Shown: positions 23,779 through 34,600 of the stretch, one piece after another | Layout: each line of letters begins with the position of its first letter | Numbering within the stretch: the first letter of the stretch is position 1 | Assembly (NCBI GenBank): GCA_947685225.1 | Contig: CANTUV010000012.1 | Location: 1,054,001 to 1,118,000 of the forward strand | DNA length: 64,000 nucleotides | DNA from: Garcia nutans | Taxonomy: Eukaryota; Streptophyta; Magnoliopsida; Malpighiales; Euphorbiaceae | Direction of reading: 5' to 3' | Made by a program: the position numbers and the translations under genes | Notes under the pieces: model-generated | Told to the model about the DNA's origin: nothing | The model's database searches: none | Seen by the model: only the letters and a program-made list of their open reading frames with translations

Positions 23779-24235
23779 TAGGGGTTGACAAAATAACCGT
23801 GAAAATCGAACCGACCGAAAATCGACCAAAAAATTGGTTAACCGACTGGTCGGTTCGGTGTTCGGTTCTAAGTTACAGCAAACCGAAACTGTTTGATCGG
23901 CCAGCGGTTTCATTGCTCAGAAAACCGAACCGACCGAAAATCGACTGACCAACCGAAACTGCTCCTCTTCTATTTCATGCGCTGTCGTTTTTGTGTTTAA
24001 GGAAAGAAATATATTTTGAACCCTAAAGTCCTAAACCGAGCGTCCCAGCATCCATCCATCAGGTTCAATGATTTTTGGTCTGAACCGAAATAGACCGAAT
24101 TTTTTCGGTTCGATTTTTTCGCGATTTCTAATTTTGTTCGGTCGATTTTCGGTTGCTAAAATCAATGATCGGTTTTTAGTCGGTTTGGTCTGATCGGTTC
24201 GGTTCGGTCGGCTGAACCGAGTTTGTCCACCCCTA
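23779..24235. mobile_element. hAT-type non-autonomous element, 457 bp, perfect 8 bp duplication
   Basis: Terminal inverted repeats are TAGGGGTTGACAAA on the left and the complement TAGGGGTGGACAAA on the right. The flanking direct repeat ATGAACAA is at 23771-23778 and 24236-24243. The interior is rich in CGGTTCGG and AACCGACCGA repeats in both orientations, a pattern typical of plant hAT MITEs. No transposase is encoded. Confidence 0.9.
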
Positions 24236-24243
24236 ATGAACAA

Positions 24244-25200
24244 AAGGACTTCATGAAATGGGAAAAAATATGAAATTTTTTATTAACATTAGAATAATAT
24301 TTAAAATTAGTAAATCAATTAAATGATATTTAAGTAGATTTAAAGTTTATCATAATTCAATCTCAAATTATCTTACTCATTAAATGACTTCTCACTTTTT
24401 TTATTAAAAACGCTAAATTAAGATATGAAGGAATAAAACTTTGTTCTTATCTACACAATGATATATTCACAATATTCCTTATCCGATTATAAATTATATA
24501 TATAATTAGAAGCATAAATAAAATATTGAAATGTTCATTTTAAAAAATAATATTATGTTATCTCACACCATATTTTTACCTTAAATTTTTATTTGAATAA
24601 AAAAGAACGCAATATTTCTCTTGAGTGTTGAGATAAAAAATATTATTATAATTATGAAAAGAATAAAATGTCTATTTTAATTATATATGAATTTTTTATT
24701 TAGTGATTATATAATTTTAAAATGTATTTTTAATTATGAAATTATTGATTTAATAATAAAAACAATTAGTATATTATGTAATACTAATTGGAAGATGATA
24801 AATATATAGTTGTAACATTTAATATATTATTTATAAATTATGTTGATTAAAATATCAAATAATTATTATTTCATTTTTAATTATTGTATTATCTTAATAT
24901 TTTAATTTTTAAATAATTTAAAACTAAAAAATAAGGGCAAATAATAATAATATTATTTTATAGTTAAATTTTCAATATCTTAAAATTTTTTATAGCCATG
25001 TGAAATTATATAAATATCTATAATTGCTACATATATTTATAATATATTCTACTAAATAATTTTTATATTAAAGTATTTTTTAATTATATAAAATATTAAA
25101 AAAATAAGAGATAAAGTGAAGCACATAAATATCTCCTCTATTATTCAAAAAATTACAGCCATACCACTTGATTTAGTTGTAAATATTATTATATTTTAGG
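24244..25200. other. AT-rich DNA, no gene seen
   Basis: Very AT-rich, without frames of note or recognisable repeats. Confidence 0.4.
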
Positions 25201-25284
25201 CCTATTTGAAAGCATTGAATTACCTACAAAAACTTGAGGTTCCCGTAATAAAATTACAAGAATAATAAAAATAGAGGAATAAAA

Positions 25285-25790
25285 AATTACGACACACAAT
25301 ATTTACGTGGTTCACCCAAATTAATTTAGGCTACGTCCACGGGACAAAATCCGAATATTTTTTTCACTATAAAAAAAATAGGTATACAAAGAGATTAATA
25401 CAAAATAGTGGCACTCAAAGTGTTTCCCAAATTCTCATTATTTTTCTCTCCCCTTAGTTTTAAAAAACCAACTGAATAACTCTCTCAAATTTCTTCTCAC
25501 AGGCTAAAAATTCATCTGTGAGGATTGATGTTTAAGCTGCAGCAATAACCTCTATTTATAGAGGTCTAAAACGCGTCTCGACAGTTGCACTTTGCAATTT
25601 GCTTTGCAAATTGCAGCTCACAAATTTTGACTTCCAATTTGCAAATTTCGGTGCAAATTTCTTGCCTCCCTTTTAGACTTTCTTGCTTTCTTGTAAATTT
25701 CGATGCAAATTTCTTACCTCTCTTTTAGACTTTCTTGCTTTCTTTCTTTGTTTTTTTTTTATATTTTAAATATGGATCCCACTTGATAAG
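25285..25790. repeat. Non-autonomous repeat R1 (TTTACGTGGTTCACCC type)
   Basis: It contains TTTACGTGGTTCACCC and GGCTACGTCCACGGG, a motif pair seen in dispersed plant repeats, then alternating TTTGCAAATT blocks and a final TATGGATCCCACTTGATAAG. A tandem duplication of about 52 bp (CGGTGCAAATTTCTTG... then CGATGCAAATTTCTTA...) lies at about 25650-25745. A diverged relative is found at 26455-26885. Confidence 0.55.
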
Positions 25791-25799
25791 GGCACACCA

Positions 25800-26340
25800 C
25801 TCAACACAAAATACTTCAGGCCTTATCTAATACTAGAAAAGATTGAAGCAATAGCACACAAGCTGGATCTTCCACCTTATTCATCAGTATATCCAGTTTT
25901 TCATAATTTTTCATAACCCCATCTTAATTTTGTTGTTTTTTTTGTTTAAATTTTAAATTAATGTAAGTACTTGCTTATGTAATCATGTTGTCAGTTTAAT
26001 GATTGTAATTTTTGAATTAAGCTCTCCTTTTGTAATCTGTATATATACGGTCAAATCAAAGAAAGATGTGTGGAACTTCCAATTTTTAATGTTTTTCAAA
26101 TTTTAAATTCAATTAGAAGCGCTGTAAGCTTTCACCTGCTATTGCTACGCTGTTCACGGTCATTTTTATGTTTTCTCTGTTTTAGCTTCAGCAATCCATT
26201 TCCTTTCTTTGATTGAAAACATTAACAATATTGAACTAGGATTCAATCTTCTGTATTGAACTTTTCAAAAAGTGGACAGGGTTTGTATCAATGGTGATGC
26301 GGCTGTTGATCAGCGGCTGTTAACAACATATAAATTACGT
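25800..26340 (+). pseudogene. Ty3/Gypsy polyprotein C-terminal fragment and downstream tail
   Basis: At 25812-25912 a frame like YFRPYLILEKIEAIAHKLDLPPYSSVYPVF matches the end of Gypsy integrases, a region better preserved at 29980-30075. Downstream sequence, including ATTGAACTAGGATTCA and CTTTTCAAAAAGT near 26231-26273, recurs at 30260-30312. This is a decayed element tail shared by the regions upstream of D and E. Confidence 0.6.
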
Positions 26341-26454
26341 GTATGAAATATTATATTAAAAATAAAGATAAAAAAAAATTTTATGCTGGAGAGGTTACAT
26401 TATTTTTGTTAGACAGAATTTTATTCGGATAATTAATAGTACAATATAATAAAA

Positions 26455-26885
26455 TAATTATATTTGATAATAGCTATAAAATGAAGATAAAAATATTACA
26501 CCATATCTAACATAGTTTACCCTTTTTAATTTGGACTAAATTCACGAGATAAATTTTAAATATTTTTTTTTACTAATAACTAACAAAATTATAAGATAGA
26601 GACTTTTTAAATATTCTAAAAGTATAATACTCATAAATAAAATAATTTCACTATTTTACCACTAAAAAAAATTTACACAATTTCCCTTTCTCTCTCAAAA
26701 TTTATACTCTCTCTCTCTATATTTTTGTTTCAATTGTATAATATAGAAATGAGGAACCCCGTCCAAAGCGCGCTGCAATTTGCAATTGCAACTTGCAGGC
26801 GGCTGTGGAGACAGCTTCCTCTCTACTTTTTTTTTTTTTTAATTTTATGACTATGGATCCCACCTAATTTAATTAGTGGGACGCC
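26455..26885. repeat. Non-autonomous repeat R2, relative of R1
   Basis: It shares with R1 an ATTACACCATATCTAACATAG-like start, an AATTTGGACTAAATTCACG block in the place of the TTCACCC block, alternating GCAATTTGCAATTGCAAC blocks and the TATGGATCCCACCTAATT end. It is strongly diverged and I cannot define its termini exactly. Confidence 0.45.
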
Positions 26886-27107
26886 ACAGGGGCAAATAAT
26901 TGAAAAACAAATAATGATGGAAAAGAATTTTTTGACAAATAAAGTTAAAGATAATTCTGGTATTATAAAAATAAAATAAAAAGAAATCTCTAATCTGATT
27001 CCTTGAAATTAAAGCAAAACAGCTCTCCAGGCCCCCCCTCCTGGCTCCTGCAATACAATTTGGACTATCTTGCCTTCTTTATCTGATATCCAATCTATTT
27101 CTCCTCC
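26885..27107 (+). promoter_or_regulatory. Conserved 5' module of ARO copy D
   Basis: This closely matches the 220 bases before copy E (30355-30587), and parts recur before I and H (GAATTATTTAACAAATAATG). Blocks include ACAAATAAAG, TAAAGATAAT, TCTGGTATTAT, AAATCTCTAA, CTCCTGGCTCCTGCAATAC and GATATCCAATCTATTTCTCC leading into the start codon. Conservation is as expected of a shared promoter and leader, but could be simple co-duplication. Confidence 0.55.
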
Positions 27108-29033
27108 ATGGCTGACTTTATGAAGCATGTATTGTCAAAACCAATACAATTAACAGCTAAGGTGATAAAATCTGCAGAGCGTGCTACTTCTTTCATGGAA
27201 GATTGCAACAAGCTCAAGTCTCACACTGAGGAGCTTGCAAAAATCTTCAGTCAGATGATGGCCCTATCAATTTCTGTATCCTACCAGCGACCAGTTAGGC
27301 GGATCATAGGTGAGACTGAACAAGTCCTCAACAGTACACTTTCCCTTGTTCTGAAATGCAGCAGTAATGGGGACCGGAAGCGAGTATTGAGAAAACCATG
27401 TGGCCTCAACTTGAAAGAAACTTTGAATCAACTCCAAGAATGTTTTTCTGATGTTATACGGCTTCAGTACATGTTAATCTCAATATATGTTCCCAAGCAT
27501 GATCAAATAGGTTTCGTTAAGTCTCTTCTTAATAGAACTCATAATTCTTCTAAATTTTATTTAGATGCACTTTACGTAAATCATCGATATAGAGAATTAT
27601 GGGAGGAATTACGTTGGTATTTTGGTTCTGATTATACAGATCGATATGAATATTTATTAAGTTATTATCAGGATGATGATTTTAAGAAGGTAATGTTATG
27701 GCATACTAGGTGTATAATTGGATACTTGTATGATCGTTCTGTAGAAGATAATAGGTTATTTTGGGAATATTTTCTGCTTCTTCTCAGTGAAATAAGTGAT
27801 GAACACAAAAGTTTGATCATAGAAGAAGGAGGGATTGTACCGCTGTTGAAATTGCTGCAAATGGGCAGCATTTTAGAGCAAAAATTTGCTTCCAAGGTGA
27901 TTGGGACTCTAGCATATGACTCGCAAAGCGCTGAACATGTTTTTGAAGCAGGTGTTTGTGTGGAGCTTGTGAAATTGCTAAAAGAAGGTCGTATGACTGT
28001 TCAGACACAGGTGGCTTGGGCCATTTCACGACTTACTGCTAATTCCTCCATGGTCCAAGATTATTTTGCGAAAAGGCAAGATATAATGCGCTTGCTCATT
28101 AACCTCCTTGCATTTGAAACAATTGAAGACCATCATGTTGAGAATGTCAACATTATCAATAAAGCCACATCTGTCCGTGCATTTGTCATGGCAAAAAGTC
28201 TCGAAAATACGAGTAGCCCCAATGAAGATCACACACAAAATGAGAATATTTCACATTCAAATGCAGAAAGGGAATTGGAAGAACCAAGAACGAAGGCATA
28301 TTTGAAAACTAAGGTAGCTGAAGCACTCTGGCGCCTTGCCAAGGGCAACCCCTCTGTATGTCGCAACATCAGCCAATCAAAAGCATTAATATGCTTTGTG
28401 GTTTTGTTAGAGAAAGGAATTTTTGAAAAGAAAGGAATTTTTGAATATGTTAAATACTATTCAGCCATGGCACTGATGGAAATTACAGCAGTAGTAGAAC
28501 AAGATTCTGATTTGAGAAGATCTGTATACAAACCAAGTTTACCTACTTGTAAATCTCTTATTGATCAACTGGTGAATGTTATTGAAAGTGAAATAGATTA
28601 TGGCATTCTCAATCCATGTATCAAGGCTATTGGGAATTTGTCTAAAATATTTCGAGTGCCAACAGCAAGAATATTTTCCTCATTATTAGATAAGCTTATT
28701 ATAAGACCAGTTGAGATTCAGGAGGAAACTTTAATTGCTCTCACCAAGTTTGCTTGCACTGATAACTATCTTCATATTGATCATTCCAAGTCCATTGTAA
28801 GTGCTGGTGGGGCAAAGCACTTGGTTCAGCTTGTGGATTCTAGGTTTGAATCAATTCAGTTCTTATCATTACGTCTCCTTTGTTACATTGCAATTCATGT
28901 ACCAGATGAAAATGGCCTTGTAGAGGCAAAGGTGTTAGATGTTCTAAAACGGAGGAAGCATTTTTACTTGAGAGATGATACATTAAGGTCATTGATACCC
29001 AAAGCCACAATTGAAATAGCTAGAGCACACTGA
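27108..29033 (+). CDS. ARO copy D: intact ARMADILLO REPEAT ONLY-like protein, 641 aa
   Basis: This is the only uninterrupted copy in the array. It begins in a favourable context (CTCCATGGCT) with MADFMKHVLSKPIQL, the start shared by all divergent copies. The alpha-helical N-terminal domain of ARO proteins occupies about residues 1-120 (KSHTEELAKI, RPVRRIIGETEQVLN, SLVLKC). A variable linker covers about 120-230. Arm repeats follow from about 235: IIEEGGIVPLLKLLQMGS, SAEHVFEAGVCVELVKLL, VAWAISRLTANS, KAYLKTKVAEALWRLAKGNP, YYSAMALMEITAVV, and C-terminal NYLHIDHSKSIVSAGGAKHLV and YIAIHVPDENGLVEAKVLDVL. Length is near that of Arabidopsis ARO proteins. Oddities are a 6-residue tandem duplication (GIFEKKGIFE, 28416-28450), a short altered stretch after VLDVLK, and loss of the Ser-rich linker. 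Expected role, from the family only, is a cytoplasmic or plasma-membrane-associated scaffold; expression and function here are unknown. Confidence 0.88.
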   Translation: MADFMKHVLSKPIQLTAKVIKSAERATSFMEDCNKLKSHTEELAKIFSQMMALSISVSYQRPVRRIIGETEQVLNSTLSLVLKCSSNGDRKRVLRKPCGLNLKETLNQLQECFSDVIRLQYMLISIYVPKHDQIGFVKSLLNRTHNSSKFYLDALYVNHRYRELWEELRWYFGSDYTDRYEYLLSYYQDDDFKKVMLWHTRCIIGYLYDRSVEDNRLFWEYFLLLLSEISDEHKSLIIEEGGIVPLLKLLQMGSILEQKFASKVIGTLAYDSQSAEHVFEAGVCVELVKLLKEGRMTVQTQVAWAISRLTANSSMVQDYFAKRQDIMRLLINLLAFETIEDHHVENVNIINKATSVRAFVMAKSLENTSSPNEDHTQNENISHSNAERELEEPRTKAYLKTKVAEALWRLAKGNPSVCRNISQSKALICFVVLLEKGIFEKKGIFEYVKYYSAMALMEITAVVEQDSDLRRSVYKPSLPTCKSLIDQLVNVIESEIDYGILNPCIKAIGNLSKIFRVPTARIFSSLLDKLIIRPVEIQEETLIALTKFACTDNYLHIDHSKSIVSAGGAKHLVQLVDSRFESIQFLSLRLLCYIAIHVPDENGLVEAKVLDVLKRRKHFYLRDDTLRSLIPKATIEIARAH

Positions 29034-29465
29034 GACAGGTTCACGGGAATCTTATCAATGGGAAACTATTCTTGTTGGGTATATTTATGTTTAGTTTTTC
29101 TTCTTGTTTTATTGTTCCAGAATGCATATGCAAAGATGTGATTTGTAGAAAGTTTGTGTATTCTGTTTTCTTTTTCTGTTTTCTGTTTTTTTTTTAATAC
29201 AGTGTGAGATATGCATTTACTTAGTGGAAACTGAGCTACTAATTAATCCAATGGTCTATTTTGCTATGGTATTTACCAATTCAAATTTCTAACCATCAAA
29301 TTAGCAAAGGCCAAGTTGTGAATATGATTGTTCCTGAATTTGGTTCTTGAGATTATCCACAGTAAAACATTTCATATAACATATTTCCTAGCCTTGAAAA
29401 TTAATATATCAATATATTAATGATTCAATTCATTTGCATAAATATCCATTTCAAATATGAGTTTT
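29034..29465 (+). other. Conserved 3' flank of ARO copy D
   Basis: It carries the shared blocks: ATCAATGGGAAACTATTCTTG, TTCTGTTTTCT, AGATATGCATTTACTTAGTGG, CCAATGGTCTATTTTGCTATG and ATATCAATATATTAATG. It ends where Gypsy-derived sequence begins. It presumably contains the 3' untranslated region and polyadenylation signals. Confidence 0.55.
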
Positions 29466-29472
29466 ACATGTC

Positions 29473-30178
29473 ATGGTATTGGGTGTTCAATGGATGAAAC
29501 ACTTCAACCCAATACTTTTTTATTTCAAACAAATGAAACTCACTGTTAACAAAGGAGGAAAAGACATTGAATTGGTGAGCAATGGTGACTCAGGGAAATG
29601 GAAATCAATCACCTACAAGAAACTTCAAAGTTTCCTCAAAAAGAAGTGGAACCAGGCCACTACTTGGTTCTTCTCCATTCATTTGCTCCATGGTGGAAGA
29701 GATATAAGAAGGCATTAACTTTGCTGTTGACCTGTCCTCTGCTTCCACTCTGGCAGATTTCAACACTTCAGCAGAGGCAGTTGAAAATCTTATTAAGGAG
29801 AGGCAACAAATGGTACAAGTCTTGAGAGATCAACTATTGATTGCTCAAAACAGAATGAACCAGCTGATAGATGAACATAGAACTGATAGAAGCTTCAAGA
29901 AAGGGGGTCTGGTCTACCTTAAGCTGCAACCTTACAGACAAAGTTCTTTGGCAATAAGGAAAAGTATTAAATTATCTGCAAAATACTTCTGGCCTTATCA
30001 AGCATTAGAAAAGATTGGAGCAATAGCATACAAGCTGGATCTTCCAGCTTATTCATTAGTATATCCAGTTTTTCGAGTATTGTTGTTGAAAAAGGTGGAA
30101 AATACTATTACCACCTCTACAGGCCTACTTAAGGCCCACACTGATGGAGAAAAGCACATGGGGAGGATACTGTCATGA
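29473..30178 (+). pseudogene. Ty3/Gypsy gag-pol fragments
   Basis: The first part (29473-29640) reads LGVQWMKHFNPILFYFKQMKLTV, matching the region just after the aspartic protease of Gypsy polyproteins. After a large deletion the second part (29700-30175) matches the integrase C-terminus: AEAVENLIKERQQM, FKKGGLVYLKLQPYRQ, KYFWPYQALEKIGAIAYKLDLPAYSLVYPVF. Frames differ between the parts. Its 3' tail is related to 25800-26340. Confidence 0.75.
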
Positions 30179-30354
30179 ATTTTTAGTACATTATGAAGAA
30201 ATCAGCTATTGAAGAGGAAGGTTCTAGGTAACCAAGGAACTGTACCGATAGCCAGTCCAGTTCATATATTGAACTAGGATTCAGTCTTCTGTCTTCAACT
30301 ATTCAAAAAGTAGATACAGTTTTGAATCAATGCTGTAAAGTGTAAACTATAGGG

Positions 30355-30587
30355 CAAATAATAGAAGAAAAAATAATGGAACAGAATTTTTTTAACAAAT
30401 AAAGCTAAAGATAATGCTGGTATTATTAAAAAAAAAGAAATCTCTAAAGTAAATTAAATCTTTAATTTACATTTAATCTGATTCTTTGAAATTAAAGCAA
30501 TATACCACCCTCCCCAGCTCCTAGCTCCTGCACTTCAATTTGGTCTATCTTGTCTTCTTCATCTGATATCCAATCTGTTTCTCATCC
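30355..30587 (+). promoter_or_regulatory. Conserved 5' module of ARO copy E
   Basis: Closely similar to 26885-27107 upstream of D, including TAAAGATAATGCTGGTATTAT, the CCTAGCTCCTGCAC block and GATATCCAATCTGTTTCTC. It has a small extra AT-rich segment near 30436-30475 that contains a local duplication (ATCTTTAATTTAC and ACATTTAATC). Confidence 0.55.
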
Positions 30588-31034
30588 ATGGCTGACTTTA
30601 TAAAGCATGTATTGTCAAAACCAACACAATTAGCGGATACGGTGATAAAATCTGCAGAGCGGGCTAGTTCTTTCATGGAGGATTGCTATAAGCTCAAGTC
30701 TCACACTGAGAAGCTTGCACACATCCTCGGGGAGATGATGGACCAATCATTTTCTGTATCATACCAGCAACCAGTAAGGCAGATCATAGATGAGACTGAA
30801 CAAGTCCTCAATAATATGCTTTCCTGTGTGTTGAAATGCCACAATAATGGGCATCCGAAGCAAGTACTGCTGGGAAAAACCTCTGGTGTTGACCTGAGAG
30901 AAATTTCGAGACAACTCCAGGAATGTTTGTCCAATGTTATCCGGCTACAGAAATTGTTAATCTTACTCTATGTTCCCAAACATGATCAAACATGTTTGGT
31001 TAAGTCTCCTCCTAATAGAACTCATAATGCTTCT

Positions 31035-31554
31035 TGTTGAGTAAATTACACTATTTAAAGAATAAAAAATGGAGGTTCATTTTTGTCAAATATGGAGATA
31101 CTTAATTTATAAAAAATAGAGGTGCCTAAATTTTGTCAAAAATTGAGTACCTAATTTTGTAAAAAATGGAGGTGCCTAACCATTATTAAAAATTTCACCA
31201 ATCCGATTTTTGAAGCCTATATAAATTCCTTATATCTTATTTAAAAGATCATCCTAAAAATTAGAGAGTTTGAGAGTTTAAGAGAATTCGAGAAAAAAAA
31301 TTAAGAAAAAGCTTGTAAAAGAATTTTTTTTTGTGAAGAAAAATTCTTAGATGTAATTGGGTGTGAATTGTAAGTTGTGAGTGTTGTAAACACTTTATAT
31401 AATTTTCTCATTTTAGTAAAAATATCTGCAACAGATCCGGAGACGTAGGCACAATTGGCCGAACTCCATTATCAAATTTGTGTGTGTATTTTTTTTTGTT
31501 ATTTCTCATTCTCACAAATCTAATTTATAGAAAAATCTATGTAATTTCTCAACA
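31035..31554 (+). repeat. 5' LTR of Copia-3, with tandem U3 repeats
   Basis: The first about 160 bases hold roughly five imperfect copies of a unit of about 28 bases around AAAAATGGAGGTGCCTAA. A TATA-like CCTATATAAATTCC lies near 31217-31231. The 3' LTR has about four copies, which partly explains the length difference. Confidence 0.85.
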
Positions 31555-31639
31555 ACCGGTATCAGAGCTGCTGATTGTGAATTCTGTCAAAATTTTGTGA
31601 GTGGTTTGCAAGAATTATCAAAAAAGATCCAGAGAAAAT

Positions 31640-34600
31640 TAGATTCGAGTGGGAGTAATGGTTGCAGATGAAGGAAAAGTGAAAATTGAAAAATTCGATG
31701 GTACAAACTTCGGCTTTTGAAAGATGCAGATCGAAGATTATTTGTATCAGAAAAATCTTTATCAATCTCTCTCTGATAAGAAGCCAGATGATATGAAGGA
31801 AGAAGATTGAAAACTTCTAGTTAGACAAGCTCTCGGAGTTATCCGATTGACGCTATCTCGTAATGTTGATTTCAATATATCAAAAGAAAAGACCACGGCA
31901 GGACTTGTGAAGGCTCTCTCTAGTATGTATGAAAAGCCATCAGTCTCTAACAAAGTTCACTTGATGAGGCGGTTATTTAATTTACCGATGACAGAAGGTG
32001 CATCGGTAGCTAAACATCTAAATGAACTCAATACAGTCACAACCCAATTGAGTTCAGTTGGAATCGATTTTGATGAAGAAATACGAGCATTAATACTTTT
32101 GTCTTTTCTACCAGAAAGTTGAAATGTTACTGTCACGGCTGTGAGTAACTCATCGGGAAGCAATAAGTTGAAATTTGATGATGTTCGTGATCTGGTTCTC
32201 AGTGAAGAGATTCAACAGAGAGAGTCGGGTGAATCATCAACCTCTTCAGTTTTGCATATAGAGTCAAGAGGAAGAAATTCAACCAGAGAAAATGGGCATA
32301 GCAAATATCGTGGTAGATCAAAGAACAGGAGGTCCAAATCTAGAAATTCCAACAATTCACAAAGCTCGAAGACTGTAGAGTGTTGGAACTGTGGAAAGAC
32401 TAGACACTATAAAAATCAGTGCAAGAGTGCATCGAAGGACTAGGAGCAGAAGATAGAGGCAAATATTGCTTCCACTTCAGGAAAAGATGATGCGTTGATA
32501 TGCTCTTTGGAGAGCAAAGAGGAGTCTTGGGTATTAGACTCTGGAGCATCATTCCATGCCACTTCGCAAAAGGAATTCTTCGAGAGGTATGTCCCTGGAA
32601 ATCTTGGAAAGGTATATCTTGGTGATGATCAACCTTATGATATTATTGGTAAAGGTGTAGTGAAGATTAAGTTGAATGGATTTATTTGGGAGCTAAAGGA
32701 TGTCAGACATATTCTCAACCTGAGAAAGAACTTAATCTCAGTAGGGCAGTTGGCTAGTGAAGGCTACACTACAATATTTCATGGTGATGATTGAAAGATT
32801 TCAAAGGGCGCAATAACTATTGCTCAGGGCAAAAAGAGTGATACTCTTTACATGACAGTAGGAGCATGCTTTTCAATTGCAATTGCAGTAGAAAATGAAA
32901 ATCCTAATTTGTGGCACAAAAGACTTGGCCACATGAGTGAGAAAGGGATGAAAATTATGTACTCAAAGGGAAAACTTCTAGGTCTACAGTCAGTTGACAT
33001 AGACATGTGCGAAGATTGCATACTTGGAAAGCAGGCTTTCAGACAAGTAGTAGAACCCCAAAGAAGGAAAGACTAGAGCTCATTCACTTTGATGTTTGGG
33101 GACCAATGACAACTTCATCCATTGTTAAAAAAATACTATTTTGTGACTTTCATCGATGATCACTCTCGGAAAGTATGGGTTTACTTTCTAAAGCATAAAT
33201 CTAAAGTGTTTAAGATTTCCGAAGATGAAAAGCTATGATGGAAAATGAGATAAGTGTAAAGATTAAAAGGCTCAGAATCGACAATGAAGGTGAATATGAA
33301 GACATCAGATTCAAGAAGTTCTGCTATAAGCATGGGATCAGAATGGAGAGAACCGTGTCGGGTATGCCTCAACACAATGGTGTAGCTGAGCGTATGAACC
33401 GAACGTTGACAGAAAGAGCCAGAAGTATTCGTATACAGTCAGGTCTACCGAAACACTTCTAGGCAGAAGCAGTCAACACAGTAGCTTACTTGATTAACTG
33501 AGGCCCATCGTTTCCATTGGAGCATAAAATACCAGAAGAGATATGGAGCAAAAAAGAGATAAAACTATCACATCTAAAAGTTTTTGGTTGTGTAGTATAT
33601 GTGCATATTAGTGATCAAGGTAGGAATAAGCTTGATCCCAAATCTAAAAAATGCATCTTCATCCGCTATGGTGAGGATGAGTTTGGCTATTTTATTTGGG
33701 ATGACAAAAACAAGAAGGTAATTTGCAGCAAAGATGTGATTTTTAATGAAAAAGTGATGTACAAGGATATACATGAAACTGATGCCAGCAACACAGAGCA
33801 GAGTGAACTAGTGTTTACAGATATAGATGATGTCCTAGAAAGTCCCGTGATGGAGCTGATTGTAGCAAGTCCTCATCAAGAGGAACTAGTTGGGAAAAAT
33901 AGTGTGCAGCAATCCGACACACCGCAACCTCTTACTCCAGCTCCTATATAGAGAAGGTCTTCTCGACCTCATGTGCCTAATAAGAGATACATGAATTATT
34001 TGTTGCTCACTGATCAAGGAGAGCCTGAATGCTATGATGAAGCTTGTCAGGATAAAGATGCTAGCAAGTGGGAGTTTTCCATGGAAGATGAGATAAAGTC
34101 TCTGATCTCTAACCATACATGGGAACTAGCTGAGTTACCCATGGGGAAGAAGGCACTTTACAACAAATGGGTGTATCGGGTAAAAGAGGAGCATGATGGT
34201 TCAAAGAGATATAAAGCCCAATTAGTTGTCAAAGAATTCCAGCAGAAGGAAGAAATTGACTACACCGAAAAGTTTACTCATGTTGTGAAGCTCAATACTA
34301 TCAGATCAGTGTTGAGCATTGTTGCTATTGAAGATTTTCATCTTGAACAATTAGACGTGAAGACTACATTTCTTCATGGAGATTTAGATAAAGAGATATA
34401 TATGCACTAGCTATAAGGTTTTCAAGAAAAAGAGAAGGAAAACATGGTGTGCAGACTTAAGAAGAGCTTGTATGGACTAAAACAAGCCCCAAGACAGTGG
34501 TACAGAAAGTTTGACGGCTTCATGCATTAGGAAGGATTCCAGAGGTGCAATACCGACCATTGTTGCTACTTCAAGAGATATAGCTCTAGTTATATTATTT

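Noticed and set aside
25198..25214. A 16-base match (AGGCCTATTTGAAAGC) to the ARO KAYLKA codons, suggesting another copy
   Set aside because: No further ARO homology on either side; it also resembles common MITE ends.
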